DNA of 64,000 bases from a virus: IMG/VR virus record IMGVR_UViG_3300042898_003434, positions 1 through 64,000 of that record, one strand, 5' to 3'. Below the pieces are notes generated by a model. That model ran no database searches, was not told the DNA's origin, and saw nothing but the letters and a program-made list of their open reading frames with translations. Below are positions 21,896 through 31,140 of this stretch, piece after piece (positions within the stretch are counted from its first letter, which is position 1; each line of letters begins with the position of its first letter). The translations under genes were made by a program, and so were the position numbers.

Positions 21896-24061
21896 TTATG
21901 ATTTTTCGTCAATAAAGTTTATAATATTTGCCAATGCGTTTAAAGAATTGTATTCTCCGGCAATTTCAAAGATGTCCATATATTTTGTTTCCAACGTTTT
22001 GGAAAATTCTAAAAAGTCAAAGTCAAAATCTTTCGGTTTTTCTGCTTCGATGTCAAATACATTATAAAATACAATACTGCGGCTGGAACGATGCACAGCG
22101 TTGTTGTAGAGTTTATAAAACTTTGTGAGCATAGATTTTGTGGCCGGGTTTTTTATATTGGGAATGATATAGCTGTTGCGGTTCAGTTTATCATACACGC
22201 CGTTTAAAAAACGAAGATTGTCGTACAACGAACTATTAAACAATTCATTCGCATAAACAGATTTATTTTGTTGGATATGATCGTTGACTGCATCAAATAC
22301 GTTGATCCACGTTCCTACTTTACGAAGACGGTTGTTTGTTTTATTGATGCCATACACCACATCGACACTATTATTGAGTTTGTTTGCAACGAAAATTTTA
22401 AAAACTTCTTGTAAAACACCGGATGTCTGTTTTCCTTTCCACATATCAGGCGATTCTCTAACTAAATCAATATAATAATACGTCTGTGATGGATCAATTG
22501 TAGCTTTTACACGGCGGCACGATTGATCGGTTAGTGAATATGTAATTACACTGTTGGTGATTGTCTCACGTTTCTCGCGTGGCTTAGACGGTACTTTTGG
22601 TAACGTGTCAACGTCGACCATCCACTCATCCTTCCATCCAAAATATTTTTTATGCGCGTTCAACGTTGCAAAATTGGCAGATTGATCGGATATAACAAAG
22701 CACGACGGTACGTTATCAAACGTGTATTTAGAATTGATATAATGTAAGATGCGAGAATTTTTCACGGCTTCTTTTCCTGTAAAAAAGAAAACATACTCCC
22801 GATTTAAATCGGCAGACGGATAGTATGTCTGACACTTTCTGATTGTGTGTTTTCCATTGATAAGATCGATGGAAAAAAACTTGAATGGAGGAAGGAACCC
22901 TACGGTATCACGGCACTTAGTTTCGGAGTGAACAAAATTTACGCTCTGACCTCGTCCGTTTATGATATTACCGTTAAACTTAACGTCAATTCCACCAATA
23001 ACATACTGAAGGTTTTTTAGATCAGAATCACCGTCGTTGTATTTGTGATAAATAGCCATAGCTTCCCACCGCGTTGTTGGGATTTCAACGGAAGAATGTA
23101 CCGTCTGTTTCAATTCTTCATATGCAGTGGCGATGGCTTCAATTATCCTAGCAACGGTCTTATTGTTGTCGTCATATTGAAGTTGCTCTTTGTTTGGGGC
23201 AACGTCAAGATCGCCGATATTAAAAAATAAATCGACCCCGCCGCTTGTAAGCAATGTTTCCAACTTATAGTTGGATTCGCTCGACTTGCTAAGATAAAGC
23301 GCATTTCTGATAGCAGTTGTGCTAATTGGATAACAGTAGTTGCCCATAATAGCGTTGCAATTTTTTGCAGAAAAAGAATGTGGCGATTGAGCCGATGTCC
23401 GACACGCCCAGTTTTTTCCCTTATATGAATAAACTCGTTCGGGGTAAACAATGTTTGCCCCCTTGATGATGGGACGGTTGCGGAAAGGTTCAAATGCGCG
23501 TGTAATCTTATCCACAAACATAGAAATATCTGATATCTTAACTCCAAACTTGACTTCCAAACCGGAGTGTTCGGTAGAAGCGGACGAGCTAACATGCATG
23601 ATGTTCGGGCTGCCAGCCTCATCAATAAAGCAGTTGTATACGTTCTTTTCACCGCCAAACCAACTAGTAACTGTAAAATTCTCGGTATAATTGAATGGGG
23701 TCTTGCTACCAAGGCCCATACAACCATCGCTGTCGTTATCGTTGGTCTTGGTAGACTCAAAATATGTGGTATAAATAGTGTCAACGTGTGCTGCCGAAAG
23801 GCCAGTACCAAAGTCACGAACAGAGAACCACGGTTCGAGTGTGTTTGGGGCATGAACTTCAAACATCCTACCAGTGTTACCGGCTTTTACGTGAGAGTCC
23901 CATGCATTGGCACCCAGTTCACGTGGAATGGCCAGAATTGGCTCGGAATAGAAGCCAGACAGGATTTTAAACGCCTTTGCAGACGCCTTGATCTTAAAAC
24001 GAGATGGCGCAGAGGCAATACTCGTGATTACGGGGGATGATGTTGCTTCGGTGATGATCAT
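21896..24061 (-). CDS. rIIA: rIIA-like protein with GHKL ATPase domain
   Basis: 721 aa, near the T4 RIIA length (725). The N-terminus carries a GHKL/HATPase fold: IPRELGANAWDSHVKAG (N box), VRDFGTGLS (G1) and DGCMGLGSKTPF (G2), the ATP-binding motifs shared with gyrase B-type ATPases. The rest follows RIIA length and has no further domain I can name. Own promoter upstream with a leader of about 20 nt. Confidence 0.9.
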   Translation of the reverse strand: MIITEATSSPVITSIASAPSRFKIKASAKAFKILSGFYSEPILAIPRELGANAWDSHVKAGNTGRMFEVHAPNTLEPWFSVRDFGTGLSAAHVDTIYTTYFESTKTNDNDSDGCMGLGSKTPFNYTENFTVTSWFGGEKNVYNCFIDEAGSPNIMHVSSSASTEHSGLEVKFGVKISDISMFVDKITRAFEPFRNRPIIKGANIVYPERVYSYKGKNWACRTSAQSPHSFSAKNCNAIMGNYCYPISTTAIRNALYLSKSSESNYKLETLLTSGGVDLFFNIGDLDVAPNKEQLQYDDNNKTVARIIEAIATAYEELKQTVHSSVEIPTTRWEAMAIYHKYNDGDSDLKNLQYVIGGIDVKFNGNIINGRGQSVNFVHSETKCRDTVGFLPPFKFFSIDLINGKHTIRKCQTYYPSADLNREYVFFFTGKEAVKNSRILHYINSKYTFDNVPSCFVISDQSANFATLNAHKKYFGWKDEWMVDVDTLPKVPSKPREKRETITNSVITYSLTDQSCRRVKATIDPSQTYYYIDLVRESPDMWKGKQTSGVLQEVFKIFVANKLNNSVDVVYGINKTNNRLRKVGTWINVFDAVNDHIQQNKSVYANELFNSSLYDNLRFLNGVYDKLNRNSYIIPNIKNPATKSMLTKFYKLYNNAVHRSSRSIVFYNVFDIEAEKPKDFDFDFLEFSKTLETKYMDIFEIAGEYNSLNALANIINFIDEKS

Positions 24062-24086
24062 AGGTTTATTTTTTAACTATGACCAA

Positions 24087-24114
24087 ACTCTACCACACGA
24101 ATATAAAAAGTCAA
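24087..24114 (-). promoter_or_regulatory. Sigma70-type promoter of rIIA
   Basis: TTGACT, 16-nt spacer, TAGAGT; the start codon follows about 25 nt later, so unlike its neighbours this message has a short leader. Confidence 0.65.
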
Positions 24115-24143
24115 GTAGTTTTTAAAAAAAGTTGGTACTTTTA

Positions 24144-26141
24144 TTATTTTTTTTGCAGAAACTTCTTATTTAAAGTATTTGCAATATCCATCATATTTTC
24201 CAAATTTATGAAATGAGAGTCATTGCCATACATCTGTGTAAAAATGTCTTTATTGGAAAATTGACCTGCAAGAGCAAACATTGGTCGATTCTCGGCTCCT
24301 ATAAAATAACTAGTTACGTAAACTCCCATTTTACGAATAGTGTTTATTTGTTTACGAGTATGAAGCGCAGCAATCACACCGCTGTATCTACCACGTTGGA
24401 AATATGGCTCGCCGTCGGATATGTTTACAAAATAACTATCTAGCGTTGGGGTGGATGGTTCTATCATATCAAGAATGGCTTCAAATGCCAATCCTTCGGG
24501 GGTTGTACCCGATGGGAAAATTTTTGAAAACAAGTTATTTATTTTACTAAGCTTATCAACTCGGCTGTCATATGCAATAACAACATATGGTTTTTCACTG
24601 TTCTCTCTTTCGATGCCACTGCGGAACGAAATAGTAACCCCCAAATTACTCGTGGTAGACGCCGCTTTGGCAATTGCAACCAAAGTTTTCATTGTAATTT
24701 TCCAATTTGCTTCCATAGAACTAGAGGCGTCAACCGACACATGTACATGCGCATTTTTATATATGTCCGTCGTCATTCGATAAAATACATCTTCTTTCTC
24801 AAACCCAAGTCCATATACCATTCGACGATCAAACTTACCTTGTATCTGTTTATTATATTTTAATGTTTTTACCTCGCCTCGAACTTGCAATTTTGCACCG
24901 AGCATTGCTCCAGCCATCATACCTTCTCGCACCGAGTCACTGTGGTTGCTTGTCAATGCAGCGATAGTATATTTATTTATCCCGCTGTAAGGAAATCCAT
25001 CCGACTTCATCAACTCTGAGGTCATTTTTTTCACAACAATACATTCGACTGAATAGTGTGGTCCGATTCCCACAGTTTTTATTTCCACACCGTTCTTTTC
25101 CAACTCTTCTAACGCTCTCAACGACTTCGAATCAATTGACTTCTGTTTTATTTGACGATTTATAAATTCGTCTTGTTTTTCTACGGTGGATTTTAGATCC
25201 GCTTCTGCTTTTGCGTCTTTGTCGTCGGACGACTCCTCACTCGGATGCTCAGCGGGGTCGTCGTTGGTCGATTGTTCATTATCGCTTGAGGCTGTGGGCG
25301 ATTGGTCGTTTCGTAGAGAATCTTCTTTACCCGAACTATTATCTTTTTCACCGGAAGATTCCGACTTTTCGTCACTCTTCGATTTTTCTTTTTTCTTGCT
25401 GTCCTCTTCCATCTTAGAAGCAACATTTTGAAAAATAATTTCACACACATCGATGGTGGTTTCAAATCTGTCCATAAACGTTCCCAGTCTAAGTATAGAA
25501 TCAACCGCCAACATTTCACTTATCTTTCTTAAATCCGGCAATGCATCTGGGTCGGAGTTTTTATTTACTAGATTTACAATTCTAAATTTGTATGCAAAGA
25601 GTGTGCATTTTCTTAATGCGTCCGATTTTAATGCTTTGTTTATCTTTGGAGTATTGAAATATTTATCATACAAAGCATCGTAATATCCTTTGTAGCCCGG
25701 TGCCGTTTCACATGCATATGCATCAATATATCTATCCTCTACAACATTCAACATATACTTCACAAAATCTGCAACAAATGATTTTGAAAATTTACCATCG
25801 GTCAATGTATAAATTCTCGTAGGAATTTTTTGCCATAGATTTTTTAATGTCGTAAAATCCGATTTTACAATATGCATTGCCTCGTGCAAAGATAATCCGA
25901 CGGTAGAATCAACTTCGCCTTTGGAAAGTTCCCCCCCGATGTAAATTACTTTGCCGTCCGTCAACGAAGTTAATTTTTCCGTGAATTTAACAGGAATATT
26001 TTTTCCTGTAAGAATATAAACAAAGTTGGATACAGCTCTTCTATATGCTGCCAACTTTATTAAATCTAAATCTTGGTTGGTGTCTGTTACAGAAAAATCT
26101 CCATCTAACCAAAACTTAGAATGTTTTGCTTTATCTTTCAT
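24144..26141 (-). CDS. VWA-domain protein with N-terminal HExxH motif (CobT-like)
   Basis: 665 aa. An N-terminal metallopeptidase-like domain carries HEAMH at 86-90. A disordered acidic/Ser-rich region (about 250-330) leads to a C-terminal VWA domain with an intact MIDAS start (VDASSSM, D-x-S-x-S). VWA proteins paired with MoxR ATPases act as chaperone or remodelling complexes; T4-like marine phages carry comparable genes annotated cobS/cobT. It begins at the stop of the MoxR-type gene (TAATG overlap), so the two are translated as a pair. Substrate unknown. Confidence 0.82.
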   Translation of the reverse strand: MKDKAKHSKFWLDGDFSVTDTNQDLDLIKLAAYRRAVSNFVYILTGKNIPVKFTEKLTSLTDGKVIYIGGELSKGEVDSTVGLSLHEAMHIVKSDFTTLKNLWQKIPTRIYTLTDGKFSKSFVADFVKYMLNVVEDRYIDAYACETAPGYKGYYDALYDKYFNTPKINKALKSDALRKCTLFAYKFRIVNLVNKNSDPDALPDLRKISEMLAVDSILRLGTFMDRFETTIDVCEIIFQNVASKMEEDSKKKEKSKSDEKSESSGEKDNSSGKEDSLRNDQSPTASSDNEQSTNDDPAEHPSEESSDDKDAKAEADLKSTVEKQDEFINRQIKQKSIDSKSLRALEELEKNGVEIKTVGIGPHYSVECIVVKKMTSELMKSDGFPYSGINKYTIAALTSNHSDSVREGMMAGAMLGAKLQVRGEVKTLKYNKQIQGKFDRRMVYGLGFEKEDVFYRMTTDIYKNAHVHVSVDASSSMEANWKITMKTLVAIAKAASTTSNLGVTISFRSGIERENSEKPYVVIAYDSRVDKLSKINNLFSKIFPSGTTPEGLAFEAILDMIEPSTPTLDSYFVNISDGEPYFQRGRYSGVIAALHTRKQINTIRKMGVYVTSYFIGAENRPMFALAGQFSNKDIFTQMYGNDSHFINLENMMDIANTLNKKFLQKK

Positions 26142-27076
26142 TAAAATGGAGGTTCGATATCTTGTTCATCGGACGAAAGTTGTGCAAGATTTGCGGGTAC
26201 AGCGACTGTGTCGGTTATAAATTTTTGAACCACTTGCTTAATCATAGTTCGTTCGCTGTCAATATCGCCATCCGATGGATATTCAGGATAAATAACCATA
26301 TCCGCTAACTCGGAAAGCGTAAATCCGTCCGAAGTAAGTTCTGCCATCTCAACAACACTGCGAGTTGACAATCCCTTGTTAACTTTCCCATCTTTAAAAT
26401 ATTGGCGAGTTATACTTGCAATCTCGGTAATTTTTTGCATAGTTTCTATATCTGCCGATGTATGTTGGTTTTTTATAATAGTCAATTCTTCTTCACTAGT
26501 CAGCATGTCCATTTCAATTTTCACCGTAAATCGATCAAGCAGCGCTCTGTCCATTACTCTAGTATTAGTGTATTCATTTCCGACATTAGCCGTAGCAAAA
26601 AAAGTAACACCGTCCGCGACTTTTACAATCGACCCATCCTTTTCGTCTAATCTAAGATATCTTTGGTTATAATCAAGAACTGTGAGTAAGATATTGGCAG
26701 CGTCTGGGTGTGCTCTGCTCAATTCATCTAAAAGTATTATGGAGTTTGGAGTAGTAATCGCGGTTACAAACGGAGACTGTTGGAAATATGTACCAGATTC
26801 TTTTGAGAAATGGGTGTTTCCGACTAAAGTTGCCCTTGGGTCTTGCGTACTGCCCAAACTTATATAAAAAAATGGATGTGTATCTTTGAGAACTTCTGCC
26901 AAACATTGAACCGACAACGTCTTTCCTTGACCAGCCGGTCCTATGATCAACGTGTTTTTTCCACGCATAGCACTTCGGATTAGATACTTCCACTTCAGCT
27001 CATTCATGATAAGCTTACTTGGTTTTAATTTATAACAATCGTTTATAAAGGCAGAGATGTCTTCTTTACTTTTCAT
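26141..27076 (-). CDS. MoxR/CobS-like AAA+ ATPase
   Basis: 311 aa. Walker A GPAGQGKT (46-53), Walker B SIILLDELSRAHPDAAN, sensor FATANVGNEYT and an Arg-finger tract VMDRALLDRFTVKIEM are all present, characteristic of MoxR-type AAA+ ATPases. It should power remodelling by the VWA protein encoded immediately downstream. Promoter TTGACG-N17-TAAAGT ends 8 nt before the ATG. Confidence 0.9.
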   Translation of the reverse strand: MKSKEDISAFINDCYKLKPSKLIMNELKWKYLIRSAMRGKNTLIIGPAGQGKTLSVQCLAEVLKDTHPFFYISLGSTQDPRATLVGNTHFSKESGTYFQQSPFVTAITTPNSIILLDELSRAHPDAANILLTVLDYNQRYLRLDEKDGSIVKVADGVTFFATANVGNEYTNTRVMDRALLDRFTVKIEMDMLTSEEELTIIKNQHTSADIETMQKITEIASITRQYFKDGKVNKGLSTRSVVEMAELTSDGFTLSELADMVIYPEYPSDGDIDSERTMIKQVVQKFITDTVAVPANLAQLSSDEQDIEPPF

Positions 27077-27084
27077 TTATAGCC

Positions 27085-27113
27085 ACTTTACCAAAAAAGA
27101 ATGTAGCCGTCAA
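27085..27113 (-). promoter_or_regulatory. Sigma70-type promoter of the MoxR/VWA pair
   Basis: TTGACG, 17-nt spacer, TAAAGT, 8 nt to the ATG. Confidence 0.6.
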
Positions 27114-27124
27114 GGTCAATGTAA

Positions 27125-27153
27125 TAAAAAACCCCGCTAAAAGCGGGGTTTTG
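27125..27153 (-). terminator. Intrinsic terminator after the 27173-27637 gene
   Basis: AAAACCCCGC/GCGGGGTTTT stem with T-rich flank, between this gene and the MoxR promoter. Confidence 0.9.
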
Positions 27154-27172
27154 TGATAGTTAAATATCGATC

Positions 27173-27637
27173 TCAATAATCCCCTGCCGCGTCGTTTAAT
27201 TTATCGGCACCTTCGTCATAAATATTTTCTAAGTCTTTAGGAAGAATAAATTCTTTTTTTATCTCTTCCCCCGCTTTAAATAACAACTGGGCTGTTTGGT
27301 TTCCGTTTTCGTCAAACACGTAAATGTCTTCCGGCGCAATAATTTTAATTCCCTCAACTTCAAACCCACTACCTGGGTCATGTGTTCCTCTTTCACTACC
27401 GTATTCATAATCAAACCTGTTGTCGGCGTATGCACCTTGGACTTCAACTTTAACTTCAACGTCATGCTGTGCTGGGACATCCTTCCCCATTTTCTTCGGA
27501 TCTATTGTAACATTCGTAATAAATTGCGCTTCTATATTTTCATTAAGAAGTTTCTTTTTTGTATTTAAGTGCTCAAGTACCAATTTCCTGTGCTTATTAA
27601 ACGTGGCGTCGAACGTTGATATTTTTTTTTGTTCCAT
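27173..27637 (-). CDS. Hypothetical protein with alternative N-terminal leader
   Basis: 154 aa. The N-terminus (STFDATFNKHRKLVLEHLN, about 7-25) closely matches that of the flavoprotein at 57807 (TFEDTLLKHKKLLFEHFN), although the bodies are unrelated. LNE sites follow at about residue 30. This looks like a second version of the head-targeting leader. The body is beta-rich and acidic (VEVKVEVQGAY, FEVEGIKIIAPEDIYVF). Follows the leader-bearing 27639 gene by one base. Confidence 0.65.
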   Translation of the reverse strand: MEQKKISTFDATFNKHRKLVLEHLNTKKKLLNENIEAQFITNVTIDPKKMGKDVPAQHDVEVKVEVQGAYADNRFDYEYGSERGTHDPGSGFEVEGIKIIAPEDIYVFDENGNQTAQLLFKAGEEIKKEFILPKDLENIYDEGADKLNDAAGDY

Positions 27638-27638
27638 A

Positions 27639-28343
27639 TTATTTTTTTCCTTTCAACGCAGGTGTATCTTTCAGTTTGGTTGTTAGCTTGTCCGAACTTT
27701 CCATATCCTTATCAGTTTTTAAGTGTGCAGTTGTTGGCTCTGCTTTAGACTTTAACAAACGGTCAACAATCTTCTCGATCTTGTCAACGATTGAACCACC
27801 CAATTGAGCGGAACCATCTTTACCAATCGGAGCAGTTTGTTTATCAACTTTTTCGTCCGCTTTAACCGTCGAATCGTCCGCAATATCAATCTGCAATTCT
27901 TCATCAACATCATCCATTTTATCATCTTCTTTTTTATCATCGACCTTGACTGGCTTCTTTCCAAAACCCTTTAAACTCTTATCATATGCTTTTTGAACAT
28001 ATGTCTTTTCAGAATCACCCGCATGTTTCTTGACCAATTCCATAGCAGCTTCGAGAGAAACACCGCGTGCGATTTTTTTCTCGGATTCATTGGTAATAGA
28101 CACAACATCATAGCAGTCATCGGAATTTTTATTTAATTGAATTTCTTGATTTTTAGTTATTCCCACCGTTTTTCCCGTTCCGCGAGCATGCATAACTGTT
28201 GACTCTTTACCCATTGATTTATTTAATGCATCCTCACCAGTTGTATCTTTTTTATCTGAATGGATCGATGTACCAAACTGATTATTGGTAATCTCTTGTA
28301 TTATAAGTTTCTTGATGGCTTTTTTAAGAATGTCTCTGTTCAT
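27639..28343 (-). CDS. Charged leader-bearing protein
   Basis: 234 aa, extremely rich in Lys, Asp and Glu, with long coil-like stretches and little predicted core. The leader MNRDILKKAIKKLIIQEIT has an IQE site. Composition and leader match what is expected of an internal head or scaffold-core protein that is proteolysed during maturation. TATTTATA lies 20 nt upstream, consistent with late expression. Function inferred from leader and composition. Confidence 0.65.
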   Translation of the reverse strand: MNRDILKKAIKKLIIQEITNNQFGTSIHSDKKDTTGEDALNKSMGKESTVMHARGTGKTVGITKNQEIQLNKNSDDCYDVVSITNESEKKIARGVSLEAAMELVKKHAGDSEKTYVQKAYDKSLKGFGKKPVKVDDKKEDDKMDDVDEELQIDIADDSTVKADEKVDKQTAPIGKDGSAQLGGSIVDKIEKIVDRLLKSKAEPTTAHLKTDKDMESSDKLTTKLKDTPALKGKK

Positions 28344-28363
28344 AGTGTATATATGGTTTATTA

Positions 28364-28371
28364 TATAAATA
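28364..28371 (-). promoter_or_regulatory. TATTTATA box before the 27639-28343 gene
   Basis: The coding strand reads CTATTTATATAAT about 20 nt before the ATG, just after the ribonucleotide reductase terminator. Confidence 0.45.
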
Positions 28372-28384
28372 GTTCAATACACAA

Positions 28385-28414
28385 AGAAACCGCCAATTTA
28401 TCGGCGGTTCTTGT
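28385..28414 (-). terminator. Intrinsic terminator after nrdA
   Basis: AACCGCC/GGCGGTT stem with A-rich and T-rich flanks following the nrdA stop codon. Confidence 0.85.
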
Positions 28415-28439
28415 TATTTTTTGAGCTTATTATAATATA

Positions 28440-30089
28440 TTATGCCTCGCAGCTCTTGCACTCCAAAATACTGCGGCCAAGTTCTTGAGCAGGGTTGGTA
28501 CCGCGTTGATAATAAAGACACTTTACGCCTTGTTCCCATGCGAATATAAGCAGTTCGTTGGCATCCTTGGCCGAGACTTTGGTGTGTATCTTTAAATTGA
28601 TAGATTGACCTTGGTCGATGAACTTTTGACGAGCAGCAGCCTGAATTATGATTTCCTTTTGAGAAATCTCGCCAAAGGTCTTGAATACATCCTTTTCGTC
28701 GTTGGTCAGAAATGTCAAATGCTGTGCACTTCCGCCCTTGATCATGATAGATTTCCAAACCTCGGCGGTATTTTTTTCGTATTTCTTCAATACTTCTATT
28801 AGGTATGGGTTCTTGTAAGTAAACTTACCTTTAGCCAAGTCCTTGGTGTAGTAGTTGGATTCAAGTGGTTCGACGGACGGGGATACTTGACCAAGAATAA
28901 ATGAACTACTTGTGGTCGGTGCAATAGCCATTGTAGTAACATTTCGCAACCCATAACCTTTTAGGAGTGGTGGCTCACCATATTCCTTGGCCATTTCTTT
29001 ACTAGCGGCAATACTCTTGTCGCGAATAAAACGATGAATTTGGGTGTTGAGCATTTTCGCTTCAAGAGATTCAAATGCGACCATTTTACTCTGTAAATAA
29101 GAGTGCCAACCAAGAGAACCAATACCAAGTGCACGTTGGTTTTTTGCGAAATTGTGAGCGGAGCGCATGAATTGAATGTTTTCAGTCGCCTTAATATAAT
29201 CTTCCATAACAGCATCTAGGAAGTATGTAAGTGTTTCAACGGCATCTGAATTCTTCCATTGCTCGTAATGAAGTAAGTTCATAGACGATAAATTACAAAC
29301 AAATGTTTCGTCCGGTGAAGAACTCAAACAGATTTCGGAACAAAGATTTGAAGCGTGAATTTTCATCTTCTTATCTTTATATACTTGGGGAGCGTTATTG
29401 TTTACATTGTCCGTAAAGAAAATATACGGGTACCCACTCTCAAACCGCTTCTTAATAACTCGTGCCCAAATTTTGCGACAATCCGTATCACCGGCAACCA
29501 TCTTTTTCATCCAATAGTCTGGCACACAAACTCCGATACTTAAATCTTGGATAGCATGGCCTTCTTCGCGAATATCAAGAAACTCGCTAATGTCAGGATG
29601 ATCTATTGGTAGATATGCAGCAAAACTGCCACGACGAACGTTTGATTGTGACACCACGCGAGTGACACCATCAAACAATTCCATAAAGTGCACAGGCCCA
29701 GAACTTGATCCACCTACACTGATGCTTGCGCCTCGGCCACGCAATTCTCCGAAATAACCAGATGTACCAGCGCCGTATTTTGTTAACATACCAACTTCGG
29801 CAGTCTTTTCAAGAATTGACGCCATGTTGTCGGATATATATGAACCGTTGCATGAAATGGATAAACCACGGCCACTGCCAAAGTTTGCCCAAATAGGCGA
29901 TGATAAACTATACCATCCCTTGTGCATATAATCTTCAAACTTGTCGGCAAATCCCTTTTTATTCAAAATCTTTTCAGCAGATTCTGCAATTTGACGAATA
30001 CGTTCAAGTGCAGTCTGGCCTTTTGCCAAATATCCTCTTTCAAGAAAGGTGATTGCTTCCTTGTTTAACCAATAAATTTCCTTTTGCAT
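28440..30089 (-). CDS. nrdA: Class I ribonucleotide reductase large subunit
   Basis: 549 aa, shorter than T4 NrdA because the N-terminal ATP-cone is missing, so allosteric shutdown by dATP is not expected. The active-site tract NLCSEICL, the redox Cys in SCNGSYIS, CNLSSMNL and the C-terminal shuttle pair CKSC are all present. It reduces ribonucleotides to deoxyribonucleotides with NrdB, encoded 5 nt upstream. Class I (oxygen-dependent) assignment follows from the partner. Confidence 0.95.
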   Translation of the reverse strand: MQKEIYWLNKEAITFLERGYLAKGQTALERIRQIAESAEKILNKKGFADKFEDYMHKGWYSLSSPIWANFGSGRGLSISCNGSYISDNMASILEKTAEVGMLTKYGAGTSGYFGELRGRGASISVGGSSSGPVHFMELFDGVTRVVSQSNVRRGSFAAYLPIDHPDISEFLDIREEGHAIQDLSIGVCVPDYWMKKMVAGDTDCRKIWARVIKKRFESGYPYIFFTDNVNNNAPQVYKDKKMKIHASNLCSEICLSSSPDETFVCNLSSMNLLHYEQWKNSDAVETLTYFLDAVMEDYIKATENIQFMRSAHNFAKNQRALGIGSLGWHSYLQSKMVAFESLEAKMLNTQIHRFIRDKSIAASKEMAKEYGEPPLLKGYGLRNVTTMAIAPTTSSSFILGQVSPSVEPLESNYYTKDLAKGKFTYKNPYLIEVLKKYEKNTAEVWKSIMIKGGSAQHLTFLTNDEKDVFKTFGEISQKEIIIQAAARQKFIDQGQSINLKIHTKVSAKDANELLIFAWEQGVKCLYYQRGTNPAQELGRSILECKSCEA

Positions 30090-30094
30090 ATATA

Positions 30095-31069
30095 TTAAAA
30101 AATGTCGTCTGATGTGATTGATTGTGTTTTCTTGGCATACTCGACTGGGCGCTTATGAAAGAAATCAGTCATCGTGCTGCCCATTACATCCTCATCCATC
30201 CACATAGTCAATTCGATAATATCATTATCTACTTCAAATATTTTTTTGAATCCAATCATCTCCAAGGAGGAATTCAAACGATTCTTTACATATTCCTTTA
30301 AGATTTCAGCACTGATCTTTTCGTCGCTGTAATCGCCAATCATCCAATCAATGATCTTACACTCAGCTTTATATGACTCAGCGGCTTCGTGTAAGATACG
30401 AGCTTCGAGTTCGTCGTCAAACAACTCTGGTAATTCTTCTCGGATTGTATTTACGATCTTTACACCGGCAAGAGCATGTAGAGTTTCTTCTTTGGCAGTA
30501 TATGCAACTTGTTGTGCAGTATCCTTGAGCAATCCCTTGTAGCGATTGAACCAATTGATAATGTAAAATTGACTGAATAGCGACACATTCTCCACATACA
30601 GCGTGAAGAGAATAAGCGAGTATATATACTGCTTGCGACTATCTTTATAGTGCTTGTCAAGATATTTGCGAAGATACTTAACGCGGCCTTGGATAATGTC
30701 AAGTTTAAGATTTTCTTCAAATACATCCTGTAGTTGGAGTACGTCTAGAAGCTTTTCGTAAGCATTATTGTGAATAACTTCGATATTACCCATGGTAATA
30801 CCCAAATCGGACAATGCCGGATGTGGCAAATTGTCACCTAACTTGGTCCAGAATTTTTTGACGGAGATTTCTATCTGTCCAATGGCACTTAAAGCATTCT
30901 TAATGATTACTTGTTCTTCCGGTGTCATTTCAGTTTTGTACTGCTGTAAATCACTTGTAAATGTGAATTCGTTTGGTGTCCAATGACCCGACCACATAGC
31001 ATCAATATATTCTTGTGCCCAAGGGTAGCGGGTTGGTTTTCTTGCAATCTGCTCGTCAAATATGGTCAT
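30095..31069 (-). CDS. nrdB: Class I ribonucleotide reductase small subunit
   Basis: 324 aa from the ATG at 31069 (a longer TTG frame was rejected). Di-iron ligands are visible as GQIE, EVIH, VEN and EETLH. The Tyr seven residues after the EVIH Glu matches the radical tyrosine of class Ia enzymes. Supplies the tyrosyl radical to NrdA. TATTTATT lies 28 nt upstream of the ATG. Confidence 0.94.
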   Translation of the reverse strand: MTIFDEQIARKPTRYPWAQEYIDAMWSGHWTPNEFTFTSDLQQYKTEMTPEEQVIIKNALSAIGQIEISVKKFWTKLGDNLPHPALSDLGITMGNIEVIHNNAYEKLLDVLQLQDVFEENLKLDIIQGRVKYLRKYLDKHYKDSRKQYIYSLILFTLYVENVSLFSQFYIINWFNRYKGLLKDTAQQVAYTAKEETLHALAGVKIVNTIREELPELFDDELEARILHEAAESYKAECKIIDWMIGDYSDEKISAEILKEYVKNRLNSSLEMIGFKKIFEVDNDIIELTMWMDEDVMGSTMTDFFHKRPVEYAKKTQSITSDDIF

Positions 31070-31097
31070 AATATTTCTTATAGTTTGTTGGTGTGGC

Positions 31098-31105
31098 AAT
31101 AAATA
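31098..31105 (-). promoter_or_regulatory. TATTTATT box before nrdB
   Basis: The coding strand reads CATATTTATTGCC, 28 nt before the nrdB start; no TTGACA element was found here. Confidence 0.4.
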
Positions 31106-31140
31106 TGTTTTAGAAAAAGTAAATTTCTAAAAAATAAAAA

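Noticed and set aside
31070-31099. TTG start giving a longer NrdB
   Set aside because: The ATG at 31069 begins at the usual NrdB N-terminus, and the extra residues are not expected in the family.
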